Below, piece after piece: positions 25,451-33,835 of a stretch of DNA of 64,000 nucleotides. This DNA is from Chitinophagaceae bacterium (GTDB taxonomy: Bacteria; Bacteroidota; Bacteroidia; Chitinophagales; Chitinophagaceae). The stretch spans positions 1 to 64,000 of the forward strand of contig CANGYR010000006.1 of assembly GCA_947458275.1 (NCBI GenBank), written 5' to 3'. Every line of letters starts with the position of its first letter. The first letter of the stretch is position 1. Under the pieces are notes generated by a model. The model worked only from the letters and a program-made list of their open reading frames with translations, was not told the DNA's origin and made no database searches. The translations under genes were made by a program, and so were the position numbers.

Positions 25451-26272
25451 TTAAACCCATATTTTAAAGTAAGTGTCAGGGAAATTGAAAGTAGGGGAGG
25501 CTTTGTCATCAAAAATCCCGTATACGGTGCTGCCGCTTCCACTCATCAATGCAAACAATGCTCCTGCATCGTAAAGGGTTTGTTTGATTTCTTTCAAAAC
25601 AGGAAATCTCGCAAAAACGGGTATTTCAAAATCGTTTTTAATTAGTTCTTTCCAATTCTCAATAGGTTCAAGAATAGCGGCATTCAGATTGCAGTGGTCG
25701 TTTGTATGCTGAAGCTCTTTAAACGCAGCAGCAGTGTTGACATGTATCCCCGGATTGACTATAAAGATTTTACAAGAGGAAAGATTCATTGTAATCTTTT
25801 CAAGCAATTCTCCTCTGCCTTTAGCAAAGCATGGCTGATTAATGATAAAAAAAGGACAGTCGCTTCCTAACTGTAACGCATACCCTAATAACTTTTCCTG
25901 AGAAATACCAAGTTCGAATTTTTTATTCAGAGATGTCAGCACAAATGCTGCATCGGCAGATCCACCACCTACACCTGCGCCCATTGGTATGTTTTTATGC
26001 AGATGCATGCTGATATCCGGAATGGATGGAAAATCTTTTTTAATGAGATGGTATGCTTTTACACAAAGATTGTCCTCCGGTTTTACATCGATTGTTCTTC
26101 CGGAGCTGCTAAAGATTACTTCTCCCGAATGAGTTGTTTCATTGGAAATAATTTCCAGTGCATCATGGATTTTGACGGGATAGAATATGGTTTGAAGATT
26201 ATGGTATCCGTCGGCGCGTTTCCCCAACACCTGAAGTCCAACATTTATTTTGGCATTAGGAAAGGAAACCAT
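25451..26272 (-). CDS. ispE: 4-diphosphocytidyl-2-C-methyl-D-erythritol kinase
   Basis: Phosphorylates CDP-ME in the non-mevalonate isoprenoid pathway. A 273-residue GHMP kinase: PNAKINVGLQVLGKRADGYHN at the N-terminus (substrate site), the ATP loop PMGAGVGGGSADAAF (near residues 95-109), LGSDCPFFI, and the C-terminal SGSGSTVYGIF. Length is typical. It follows the bifunctional nuclease gene by 38 bases in the same direction and probably shares its promoter. Confidence 0.96.
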   Translation of the reverse strand: MVSFPNAKINVGLQVLGKRADGYHNLQTIFYPVKIHDALEIISNETTHSGEVIFSSSGRTIDVKPEDNLCVKAYHLIKKDFPSIPDISMHLHKNIPMGAGVGGGSADAAFVLTSLNKKFELGISQEKLLGYALQLGSDCPFFIINQPCFAKGRGELLEKITMNLSSCKIFIVNPGIHVNTAAAFKELQHTNDHCNLNAAILEPIENWKELIKNDFEIPVFARFPVLKEIKQTLYDAGALFALMSGSGSTVYGIFDDKASPTFNFPDTYFKIWV

Positions 26273-26310
26273 GAGGGCAAATTGACTTTTATATTAAGTA
26301 GATATGAAGA

Positions 26311-26898
26311 TTAAGCACCTCTTCTTTTTAATTCATCTCTGATGGCGATGGCCTTTATATAATCTTCTCTTTCCAGCACTTCGCTTAAAAAATCATTCAG
26401 GTCATCTACAGTCATTGTTTTGAGATCGTCTTTATCACCTTCGGAAGTAGTTATACTTTGTTGAGCACCTGCTTTGACGGTAGACTCGCCTGTTTTTTCA
26501 ATGCCGGCTTCATTAATAATATTTTCGTAAGTATATATGGGACAACCGAATCTAACCGCGAGCGCAAGGGCATCTGATGTCCTAGAATCTATTTCAACAG
26601 TATCATTATAGGATGTACATAACAGTTTCGAAAAGAAAATGCCTTCCTGTAAATCATTGATGATGACTTCATTTAAGTCTACGTTGAAAGCCAGCATGAA
26701 ATTTTTCATGAGATCATGTGTAAGCGGTCTGCTTGGACTCATATTTTCCAGTGCTACTGCAATGGCCTGAGCCTCAAAACCTCCGATCACAATTGGTATA
26801 CGCCTCACTCCATTCACTTCTCCCAAAATAACTGCGTATGAATGCGTTTGGGTAATGCTGTGGGATAGCGCAACGATTTCCAGTTCAATTTTTTTCAT
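26311..26898 (-). CDS. Bifunctional nuclease (BFN, DUF151) family protein with UVR motif
   Basis: A 195-residue protein: an N-terminal BFN domain (about 1-130) including IPIVIGGFEAQAIAVALE and IDSRTSDALALAVRFGCPIY, then a C-terminal UvrB/UvrC-type helical motif (about 160-193, LNDFLSEVLEREDYIKAIAIRDEL). BFN proteins are reported to have DNase and RNase activity; the UVR hairpin usually mediates protein contacts. Common in this phylum, role not established. An exact TATATTTG promoter element lies 32 bases upstream. Confidence 0.9.
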   Translation of the reverse strand: MKKIELEIVALSHSITQTHSYAVILGEVNGVRRIPIVIGGFEAQAIAVALENMSPSRPLTHDLMKNFMLAFNVDLNEVIINDLQEGIFFSKLLCTSYNDTVEIDSRTSDALALAVRFGCPIYTYENIINEAGIEKTGESTVKAGAQQSITTSEGDKDDLKTMTVDDLNDFLSEVLEREDYIKAIAIRDELKRRGA

Positions 26899-26929
26899 TA
26901 TCGATCGAGCAGATTTTTTGATTCTTTTA

Positions 26930-26937
26930 CAAATATA
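26930..26937 (-). promoter_or_regulatory. -7 element for the BFN-ispE operon
   Basis: The minus strand reads TATATTTG, an exact match; overlaps the T-run end of the upstream etfA terminator. Confidence 0.45.
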
Positions 26938-26944
26938 AAAAAAA

Positions 26945-26972
26945 TAGCCTTTTAATTGGTATTAAAAGGCTA
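26945..26972 (-). terminator. Terminator of etfB-etfA
   Basis: A 12-bp perfect stem (TAGCCTTTTAAT / ATTAAAAGGCTA), loop of 4, followed on the minus strand by eight T residues. Confidence 0.92.
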
Positions 26973-26997
26973 CTATTAATTGACATGATGACTTATA

Positions 26998-27960
26998 TCA
27001 TGCTACTCCTTTGATTTTTTTTACAGCATTGATAATTTTAGGAACCACTTCGAATGCATCGCCTACGATTCCGTAGTCGGCAGCCTTGAAAAAAGGTGCT
27101 TCAGGGTCTTTATTGATTACCACAATCGTCTTACTTCTGTTTACTCCGGCAAGATGCTGAATGGCTCCGGAGATCCCGATGGCTATGTACAGATTGGGGG
27201 CAATGGCCAATCCGGTTTGTCCAACATGCTCATGATGAGGACGCCAGTGGATATCGGCAACAGGTCGGCTGCAGGCGGTTGCTGCACCCAATAGTCCGGC
27301 CAGTTCAGTAACCAGTCCCCAATTTTCAGGACCTTTCAATCCTCTTCCTCCGCTCACCACAATATCCGCTTCGCTTAACGGCACATCGCCGGAAACTTTA
27401 TTTACGGAGACAACCTCAATTTTTGGAGCATCTACGGTTGCAGACAGTGCTGCTATTTCGGCATTTCCACCCACCTCAACTATAGTAAAAGAATTGGGGT
27501 TCAATGAAATGATTTTTATTGAGGTGCTGATGCCAATGTTGGCATAAGCTTTACCGCTGAATACACTTTTTCTTACGGTAAATCCATTTGAGGTATCGGG
27601 CAGGGCTACTGCACCTGAAACCAGTCCGGCTTTCAATCTCACACTTAAACGAGGTGCGATTGCTTTTCCTGTAGTAGTGTTGGAAAGAACAATCACCTCA
27701 GCATTCAAAGATGATGCAGCCTCGGCAATTACTTTGGTGTAAATCTGCGCATCGAATTGATTGAGCGTATCATTTGAAACTGTATGCACTTTCTTTATAC
27801 CATACTTACCCAGTGCACTTAAATCATCTTTGGAGCTTCCCAGTATGATTGCTTCAGCCGATTTTCCCAATTGCTCTGCAACCTTGGCTGCATAAGAAGC
27901 TGCTTCATAAGATGCTTTTTTTATCTGGCCTTCAGACTGATCTAAAAATACTAATACCAT
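26998..27960 (-). CDS. etfA: Electron transfer flavoprotein subunit alpha
   Basis: FAD-carrying subunit of the ETF heterodimer that accepts electrons from acyl-CoA dehydrogenases. The 320 residues end with the FAD domain (about 195-320): VVSGGRGLKGPENW, ADIHWRPHHEHVGQTG, then APNLYIAIGISGAIQHLAG and VVINKDPEAPFF. The N-terminal half is the weakly conserved alpha/beta domain. It lies 36 bases after etfB. The usual acceptor, ETF:quinone oxidoreductase, is not in this window. Confidence 0.96.
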   Translation of the reverse strand: MVLVFLDQSEGQIKKASYEAASYAAKVAEQLGKSAEAIILGSSKDDLSALGKYGIKKVHTVSNDTLNQFDAQIYTKVIAEAASSLNAEVIVLSNTTTGKAIAPRLSVRLKAGLVSGAVALPDTSNGFTVRKSVFSGKAYANIGISTSIKIISLNPNSFTIVEVGGNAEIAALSATVDAPKIEVVSVNKVSGDVPLSEADIVVSGGRGLKGPENWGLVTELAGLLGAATACSRPVADIHWRPHHEHVGQTGLAIAPNLYIAIGISGAIQHLAGVNRSKTIVVINKDPEAPFFKAADYGIVGDAFEVVPKIINAVKKIKGVA

Positions 27961-27996
27961 AATTATTTTTTTGAGAATTTATTCAATAATTAAAAT

Positions 27997-28740
27997 CTAT
28001 ATAGCTTTTGCTTCTTCATTCAACAAACGAACCAGCTCTTCTGCATTTTCCGGATCAACCAGTTTTACACCGGCTTTAGCAGGAGGCAAATCAAAAGACA
28101 CTACGCTGGTATATGCATCTGTAGCAACTGCTTCTACCACTTTCAGCGGCTTGGTTCTTGCGCCCATGATTCCTTTCATGTTGGGGATTCTTTGTTCGGC
28201 CATACCTTTCTGGCAACTCACCACAAGTGGCAGCGTTGCTTTATCTGTTTCTTCGCCACCTTCAATTTCCCGCACAACAATGGCGCCATTGCCTTCGAGA
28301 TTGAATTTGGTAGCATGAGAAATATATGGAAGATCAAGCAACTCGGCTACCATTCCACCGATGGAAGAGCCATTATAATCGATAGTTTCTTTTCCTGTGA
28401 AAATCAAATCGTAATTGCCTTCTTTGGCAACTGCTGCTATTTGGGAAGCAATGGTAAAACTATCATTAACATCGCAATTCACTCTGATGGCTTCATCTCC
28501 ACCAAGAGCCAATGCTTTACGGATGATGGGTTCAGATTCTGCATTGCCGACATTTAAAAGATGTAACACAGTAGAGGGATCTGTTTCTTTGATTTCGATG
28601 GCCCTTACCAAAGCATACCATTCATCATAAGGGTTGATGATCCATTGTACACCATCTGCTGCAAATTTCGTATTGTTGTCGCTGAAAGCTATTTTTGCCG
28701 TTGTGTCCGGCGTTTTGCTGATACAAACCAATATCTTCAT
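27997..28740 (-). CDS. etfB: Electron transfer flavoprotein subunit beta
   Basis: Partner of EtfA; binds AMP rather than a second FAD in conventional ETF. The 247 residues begin MKILVCISKTPDTT and contain the family segment DLIFTGKETIDYNGSSIGGM (near residues 119-138) and PLVVSCQKGMAEQRIPNMKGIM near 190, the signature recognition-loop region. First gene of the etfB-etfA operon, with a TACATTTG element about 62 bases upstream. Confidence 0.96.
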   Translation of the reverse strand: MKILVCISKTPDTTAKIAFSDNNTKFAADGVQWIINPYDEWYALVRAIEIKETDPSTVLHLLNVGNAESEPIIRKALALGGDEAIRVNCDVNDSFTIASQIAAVAKEGNYDLIFTGKETIDYNGSSIGGMVAELLDLPYISHATKFNLEGNGAIVVREIEGGEETDKATLPLVVSCQKGMAEQRIPNMKGIMGARTKPLKVVEAVATDAYTSVVSFDLPPAKAGVKLVDPENAEELVRLLNEEAKAI

Positions 28741-28802
28741 AAATAAATTTGATTTTTCGTCAGAAGAAATAAAATTATAATAAGTATTAATGCAATCGGG
28801 TG

Positions 28803-28810
28803 CAAATGTA
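28803..28810 (-). promoter_or_regulatory. -7 element for etfB-etfA
   Basis: The minus strand reads TACATTTG, an exact match 62 bases before the etfB start. Confidence 0.4.
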
Positions 28811-28906
28811 TTACAATTTTAGCTTTATATCACTAATAATGCATCCAAAATATTGGCTAATTAAGAGAATAAATTCGTTGATATTGCTATAAAAAAATAG
28901 TTTGTT

Positions 28907-29218
28907 ATGGAGAGGATTCAAAAATTGCTGGAATTTCTTAAACAATCCGAAGGGGACAGTTTTTTACAGCATGCGCTGGCTTTGGAATATATCAAAATTG
29001 GCAACGATAAGGAAGCACAGCGTCTTTTTACTAATGTTTTAGAAAAAGACCCTGCTTATATTGGATCATATTATCATCTGGGAAAATTGCATGAAAGATT
29101 GGGTGAAACCGATAAAGCTATTGAGGTATATGAGAAAGGAATGTCTGAAGCAAAAAAAGCAAAGGACAATCATAGTTATAATGAATTGCTTGGAGCGAGG
29201 GAGGAGTTGGAGATGTGA
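28907..29218 (+). CDS. Small TPR-repeat protein
   Basis: A 103-residue soluble protein made of two to three tetratricopeptide repeats; EAQRLFTNVLEKDPAYIGSY and KAIEVYEKGMSEA show the TPR A/F/P spacing. It probably scaffolds a protein partner; function unknown. The last codons (REELEM-stop) are included in a 118-bp direct duplication with the following repeat: a second copy of the gene end (KDELEM-stop) lies 159 bases on. Confidence 0.85.
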   Translation: MERIQKLLEFLKQSEGDSFLQHALALEYIKIGNDKEAQRLFTNVLEKDPAYIGSYYHLGKLHERLGETDKAIEVYEKGMSEAKKAKDNHSYNELLGAREELEM

Positions 29219-29321
29219 AGTGCCATACGATTAAAAGTTTAGTTTTCACCGCTGAGAAAGAAGAGCGCGGAGGAAACGCTGAGATTAATTTCTCTGCAAA
29301 AACTTTGCGACCTCTGCGGCT
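29204..29321. repeat. 118-bp direct repeat, first copy (CCGCAGAG-type element plus gene 3' end)
   Basis: Starts in the last codons of the TPR gene and runs to CCTCTGCGGCT. It contains TTCACCGCTGAGAAAG and GCGCGGAGGAAACGC. Nearly identical to 29363-29480 (three mismatches seen). Confidence 0.93.
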
Positions 29322-29362
29322 TTTTACCAATGTGATAGAAAATGATTCCGGTTGCCAAGGAT

Positions 29363-29480
29363 GAGTTGGAAATGTGAAGTGCCATACGATTAAAAGGTTA
29401 GTTTTCACCGCTGAGAAAGAAGAGCGCGGAGGAAACGCTGAGATTAATTTCTCTGCGAAAACTTTGCGACCTCTGCGGCT
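29363..29480. repeat. 118-bp direct repeat, second copy
   Basis: The copy is followed by CTGCGGTGAAAG, giving the element imperfect terminal inverted repeats TTTCACCGC / GCGGTGAAA (29405-29492). The 41-base spacer between copies is unrelated to the repeat. Confidence 0.93.
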
Positions 29481-29542
29481 CTGCGGTGAAAGAATAGCGG
29501 TAGTCGATTATTGTTTTAGGTGAAAAAGTAAAAAGTCAGAAT

Positions 29543-30895
29543 ATGGATTTATTAAATGCATTTAATCATTTCATTCAATCCAATAATCTTTTTACAAAAA
29601 AAGACAGGATACTCGTTGCCGTTAGTGGTGGAGTAGATTCTGTTGTTTTTTGTGAGTTGATGAAAAGAGGCGGGTATGATTTTGTCATAGCGCATTGTAA
29701 TTTTCAATTGAGAGGGGAGGATTCCAACAAGGACGAAGCATTTGTAAAAGGATTAGGCGGGAGATATGGTGCCGAAGTTTTGGTTGAAAAGTTCGATACG
29801 GAGCGGTATGCAGCTGAAAATAAAATGAATATTCAAATGGCTGCCAGAAGCCTGAGGTATGAATGGTTTAAAAGTTTATTGTCTGATTCAGAATATAATC
29901 TAAAATACCTCGCTACTGCTCATCATGCTAATGATAATATTGAAACATTGCTGATGAATTTTTTTAAAGGTACTGGTATTTCGGGTTTGCAAGGTATTCA
30001 TGCTAAAGAGTCGGGACTGTTTAAAAATATTATACGGCCGCTGCTATTCGCCAAAAAAGAAGAACTCATTTCATTTGCGCAAGAAAATAATTTAGTATGG
30101 CGGGAAGATATATCCAATGAAAGCAACAAATATACCCGTAATTATTTCCGGAATGAATTGATACCTTCTATTCAAAAAGTTTTTCCTGAAGTAGAACAAA
30201 ATCTGTTGGATAATTTATTTCGCTTTTCAAACATAGCCGTTTTATATAATCATGCGGTTGAGCAGTTTAAAAGGAAGCTGATGGTGAAAAAGGGAAATGA
30301 AGTACATATTCCCATCCTGAAATTGCAACAAACGCCGGCTTATCAAACCGTTTTGTTTGAGATAATCAAAGCGTATGGCTTTACTCCGGGTCAGATTTCA
30401 GAGGCAGTAAAACTTATGCATGCTGAATCCGGTAAGTATATTGAATCTGCCAGCCACAAGTTTTTTCGCAACAGAAACTGGATGATATTGTCACCTAAAG
30501 CGCCCATAGCATCAGGGTATTTTTTAATTGAAGAAAAGGATCTGGAAATTATTTTTGGTGATAATAAATTCTCTATTGAATTTTCTCAAAAGATTCCACC
30601 TTTGATTAACGATTCAACACTGGCTTTGCTTGATTTAAACAAAATAATATTTCCATTGCTTCTCAGAAAATGGAAACAGGGAGATTATTTTTATCCGCTT
30701 GGAATGAATAAGAAGAAGAAAGTCAGTCGATTTATGATAGACAATAAGTTGTCAATGACAGAAAAAGAAAATGTCTGGGTGCTTGAATCGGATAAAAAAA
30801 TCATCTGGGTTGTGGGACATAGAATTGACAACCGTTTTAAGCTGACTGAAAAAACGAAATCAGTTTTGCAAATAAAATACTTATCTGCCGAATAG
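29543..30895 (+). CDS. tilS: tRNA(Ile)-lysidine synthetase
   Basis: Modifies C34 of tRNA-Ile(CAU) to lysidine so that it reads AUA; essential. The 450-residue protein carries the N-type ATP pyrophosphatase loop SGGVDS (28-33), HCNFQLRGEDSNKDEAFV (near 52), the ATAHHANDNIETLLMNFFKG segment (near 124) and the C-terminal TilS substrate domain (about 350-445, LLRKWKQGDYFYPLGM). Its 3' end overlaps the convergent rhomboid gene by 15 bases. Confidence 0.96.
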   Translation: MDLLNAFNHFIQSNNLFTKKDRILVAVSGGVDSVVFCELMKRGGYDFVIAHCNFQLRGEDSNKDEAFVKGLGGRYGAEVLVEKFDTERYAAENKMNIQMAARSLRYEWFKSLLSDSEYNLKYLATAHHANDNIETLLMNFFKGTGISGLQGIHAKESGLFKNIIRPLLFAKKEELISFAQENNLVWREDISNESNKYTRNYFRNELIPSIQKVFPEVEQNLLDNLFRFSNIAVLYNHAVEQFKRKLMVKKGNEVHIPILKLQQTPAYQTVLFEIIKAYGFTPGQISEAVKLMHAESGKYIESASHKFFRNRNWMILSPKAPIASGYFLIEEKDLEIIFGDNKFSIEFSQKIPPLINDSTLALLDLNKIIFPLLLRKWKQGDYFYPLGMNKKKKVSRFMIDNKLSMTEKENVWVLESDKKIIWVVGHRIDNRFKLTEKTKSVLQIKYLSAE

Positions 30896-31516
30896 GGAAG
30901 GGCGCTTCAGCTCTTCCAGAATAATACCAAAAAGTCCTTTTTGCAAAACAGCAATTAGAATGATGGTAAAAGCCAATCCGTACAATGCTCCCCACAGATG
31001 GGCATTGTGATTGATGTTGTCGCCGCCTCTCTTGTCCATATACATACAATACACAACAAAAAGAACAGCGTATAAGGCAGCGGAAATTTTAAGCGCACCA
31101 TAAAGATAGATACTGCTCCATGGACTGAACACGACGGCAGCAAAAACCACTCCCGAAACTGCTCCCGACGCCCCCAGCGATCTGTATCCGTAGTTGTCCT
31201 GATGCTTGAAATAACCCGGTATGTCAGCGGCAATTAATCCGCCCACATATAGTCCGATAAAAGAGGCCGTGCCACCCAATCCACCTATTTGAAAAACAGC
31301 TTCCACATTTTGTCCGAAGAAATAAAGTGTAAACATGTTGAAAAACAAATGCATTAAGTCCGCATGTAAAAAGCCCGAAGTGACGAAACGATGATATTCA
31401 TTGTTTCTTTTAACATAATAAGGCCACATGATGGTTTTATCGAGCAATTGTTTGTTTGACGTGCTGATAAAGTAAAAGATAACGTTAACGGCTATGAGAA
31501 GAAAAGTAATGGACAT
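30881..31516 (-). CDS. Rhomboid-family intramembrane serine protease
   Basis: Cleaves membrane helices within the bilayer. The 211-residue protein has about six membrane helices, the HxxxN oxyanion motif (HLFFN, 56-60), nucleophile Ser117 in GASG (115-118) and His173 in NHNAHLWGALYG. All catalytic parts are intact. Last gene of the CDGSH-rlmH-rhomboid run, starting 9 bases after rlmH. Natural substrates are unknown. Confidence 0.94.
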   Translation of the reverse strand: MSITFLLIAVNVIFYFISTSNKQLLDKTIMWPYYVKRNNEYHRFVTSGFLHADLMHLFFNMFTLYFFGQNVEAVFQIGGLGGTASFIGLYVGGLIAADIPGYFKHQDNYGYRSLGASGAVSGVVFAAVVFSPWSSIYLYGALKISAALYAVLFVVYCMYMDKRGGDNINHNAHLWGALYGLAFTIILIAVLQKGLFGIILEELKRPSLFGR

Positions 31517-31525
31517 TGCATTGGT

Positions 31526-32002
31526 TTAAACGTGATGGTATTTTTCATTTCTGATGATGCTGCATGCTCTGTAGATTTGTTCTGATAAAATAAGTCTGAC
31601 CATCTGATGTGGAAAAACCAGTTTGGATAAACTCCATTTCAATTGGGCTCTGTTGAGGATATCTTTGCTGACACCATAGGCACCTCCAATCAGGAATATA
31701 AGATTCTTCTGACTTTCATTCGCTCTTTGTTGAATGAATGCAGCCAGTTCTTCACTTGACAGCTGTTTTCCTCTTTCTTCAAGAACAACAAGGAAATCTT
31801 CTTTTTTTAATTGAGACAGGATCTGTTCGCCTTCTTTTTCTTTCAGTTCTGACTCAGAAATGATTCCGGCATTTTTGGGAGGGGGAATGATCTTCCATTC
31901 AACCGGAAAATAGTTGCTGATTCTTTTAGTAAAGATTTCAACACCTTCTTTTACATAGTTTTCGTGCGATTTGCCAATTGACCAGAACTGTAGTTTCATC
32001 AA
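31526..32002 (-). CDS. rlmH: 23S rRNA (pseudouridine1915-N3)-methyltransferase
   Basis: A SPOUT methyltransferase acting on helix 69 of the 70S ribosome. The 158 residues end with the trefoil-knot SAM motifs FLIGGAYGVS (near 101-110) and FPHQMVRLILSEQIYRA (near 130-146) and YHH at the C-terminus, the family's invariant tail. Two adjacent methionines open the frame; either may be the start. It lies 7 bases after the CDGSH gene. Confidence 0.96.
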   Translation of the reverse strand: MMKLQFWSIGKSHENYVKEGVEIFTKRISNYFPVEWKIIPPPKNAGIISESELKEKEGEQILSQLKKEDFLVVLEERGKQLSSEELAAFIQQRANESQKNLIFLIGGAYGVSKDILNRAQLKWSLSKLVFPHQMVRLILSEQIYRACSIIRNEKYHHV

Positions 32003-32009
32003 TCAGGAT

Positions 32010-32231
32010 TTATTTTTTTTCGGGCAAGTCAAAAGCTTTCGCGTCGGCCTCAAAAACACCTTTATGTGCTCCGTCGCAAAATGGTTTGTTGTTGGAAAGT
32101 CCGCATCTGCAAAGCGAAACAACAATTCTTCCACCGAGATCATATACTTTTCCGGTTTCATCAATTATTTCAAAATCTCCTTCAATTTTCAAGGCGCTGT
32201 TGCTTTTGATAGTTATTTTGGTGGATGGCAT
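32010..32231 (-). CDS. CDGSH iron-sulfur domain protein
   Basis: A 73-residue protein with one complete CDGSH-type 2Fe-2S site: Cys41, Cys43, Cys52 and His56 in CRCGLSNNKPFCDGAH. The His ligand makes such clusters redox-labile, and members are linked to iron and redox handling. The N-terminal 40 residues are a small strand-rich extension (IKSNSALKIEGDFEI). First gene of an operon with rlmH and the rhomboid. Confidence 0.94.
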   Translation of the reverse strand: MPSTKITIKSNSALKIEGDFEIIDETGKVYDLGGRIVVSLCRCGLSNNKPFCDGAHKGVFEADAKAFDLPEKK

Positions 32232-32335
32232 AACTTGTATTTAATGAGGTTATTAATTTTTGTATAAAATTATTCTTTAAATTCCATCTTAAATGAAATA
32301 TTTTTACATAAACACAAACATTTAACAGAAGATAA

Positions 32336-32731
32336 ATGGTATTGGCAATTATCATATCTCTGATCGTCGGCTTTGCTTCAGCCTGGATCATTCAATTCAT
32401 TCGAATTCAAAAAATCAGCAGGGAGGTGAAAAGTATGGGCGGTATGCTGGAGAGTGAAAAACTGATTAAGGAAACTCTTCGTAAAGAAAATGCGATGGCG
32501 TTTCAGCTAAAAGAGACTGCTGAATTAGAACTCTCGGCCAAATTAAAAGAGGCACAGACTACCATTAAAATGATGGATGAAGATATTCTATTGCTGCAAA
32601 AAAGCAATGATGAGACAGAAGCGTTGTTGAAGGTTACTCAGCCGGAGGTTCACCAACTGAAGATAAAACTTATTGAAGCGAACAATGCTATTTTAAGATA
32701 TAAGGCAAAATATGGAGTGTTGAAAAACTAA
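32336..32731 (+). CDS. Membrane-anchored coiled-coil protein of unknown function
   Basis: A 131-residue protein with one N-terminal membrane helix (about residues 2-20, VLAIIISLIVGFASAWIIQF) and a charged helical remainder with heptad character. No family recognised; similar short helix-plus-coiled-coil proteins often organise envelope complexes. A dispersed palindrome (32778-32795) separates it from the next gene. Confidence 0.65.
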   Translation: MVLAIIISLIVGFASAWIIQFIRIQKISREVKSMGGMLESEKLIKETLRKENAMAFQLKETAELELSAKLKEAQTTIKMMDEDILLLQKSNDETEALLKVTQPEVHQLKIKLIEANNAILRYKAKYGVLKN

Positions 32732-32777
32732 TAAAAATGGAATGCCTATATGAGCCAGCACAAACCAGCCGATGATG

Positions 32778-32795
32778 TCCCGATAGCTATCGGGA
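32778..32795. repeat. TCCCGATAGCTATCGGGA palindrome
   Basis: An 18-base perfect palindrome in the short gap before the alpha/beta hydrolase gene. The same sequence is, to my recollection, frequent in Bacteroidota genomes; here only one copy is seen. Confidence 0.75.
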
Positions 32796-32835
32796 TAGGG
32801 CATTGCATGTGGCTAAAAACAATAAAAATAAACAC

Positions 32836-33834
32836 ATGAAAAAAATCAAATGGGCCTTACTTTCGGTATCATTGCTTTTGATAGTATATGTTATGGGACC
32901 TCATCCTGCAACACCGGAATATACAATGTCGTTACCTGCCATTCCCGGGCCGGATTCAGTAGAGTCATACGTGCATGAAATGGAATCAGGTCATACAATC
33001 AAGCCCGGTAATGAAGCCAACATTGTATGGGCCAATGATTCTTCCCATCAAAAGACAGATTATTGTATCGTGTATCTCCATGGTTTTTCTGCATCACACG
33101 AAGAAGGTAATCCTGTTCACCGAAACATAGCAAAAAAATTCGGTTGCAATCTTTATCTGGCGAGATTATCTCAACACGGCATTGACACCACCGAACAACT
33201 GATTAATTTAACTGCTGAAAATTACTGGGAATCTGCCAAACAGGCATTGGCGATAGGTAAGCAACTTGGGAATAAAGTTATTTTAATGGGAACGAGTACC
33301 GGAGCCACTCAGTCTATACAGCTGGCCGCAGCTTACCCGCTTGATGTTGCTGCAATAATTTTATTCTCTCCGAATATCGCCATCAATGATCCCAATGCCT
33401 GGTTGTTGAACAATCCATGGGGACTGCAAATTGCGAGAATGGTTAAGAAAGGTAAATATCATGATCCTGATGATCAGCGACCTGTATATAAACAATATTG
33501 GAACAAGCCCTATCGGCTTGAAGCGCTGGTGGCATTACAGGAAATGATGGAAACTACAATGATTGATTCAACTTTTAAGAAAGTGCATCAGCCTGCTTTA
33601 ATGCTTTATTACTATAAGGATGAGGCGAATCAGGATAAAGTTGTAAAGGTTAATGAAATGAAACGAATGTTTGAAATCTTATCAACGCCCAAAAATCTTA
33701 AAAGATCATTCGCTCTTCCCAATACCGGAGATCATGTGATTGCATCACCAATAAAATCGGGCGATGTAGCGTCCGTTGAGAAACAGACTCTTTTATTTAT
33801 GGAAGAAGTATTAAAAATGATTCCTGTCAATTAA
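32836..33834 (+). CDS. Alpha/beta-hydrolase family protein, membrane-anchored or secreted
   Basis: About 332 residues from MKKIKWALL; an upstream ATG in frame (32803) would add an unlikely hydrophilic stretch read from intergenic DNA. An uncleaved N-terminal helix (about 5-18) is followed by a hydrolase fold: oxyanion strand YLHGFSASHEEGNP, nucleophile Ser in GTSTGAT (near residue 156), and catalytic His in NTGDHVIAS near the C-terminus. It resembles esterases or lipases; substrate unknown. A terminator lies inside the convergent neighbour's 3' end. Confidence 0.82.
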   Translation: MKKIKWALLSVSLLLIVYVMGPHPATPEYTMSLPAIPGPDSVESYVHEMESGHTIKPGNEANIVWANDSSHQKTDYCIVYLHGFSASHEEGNPVHRNIAKKFGCNLYLARLSQHGIDTTEQLINLTAENYWESAKQALAIGKQLGNKVILMGTSTGATQSIQLAAAYPLDVAAIILFSPNIAINDPNAWLLNNPWGLQIARMVKKGKYHDPDDQRPVYKQYWNKPYRLEALVALQEMMETTMIDSTFKKVHQPALMLYYYKDEANQDKVVKVNEMKRMFEILSTPKNLKRSFALPNTGDHVIASPIKSGDVASVEKQTLLFMEEVLKMIPVN

Positions 33835-33835
33835 C

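Noticed and set aside
29118-29408. 96-codon minus-strand ORF
   Set aside because: Read through the duplicated CCGCAGAG element, with an internally repeated peptide as expected from the DNA repeat.
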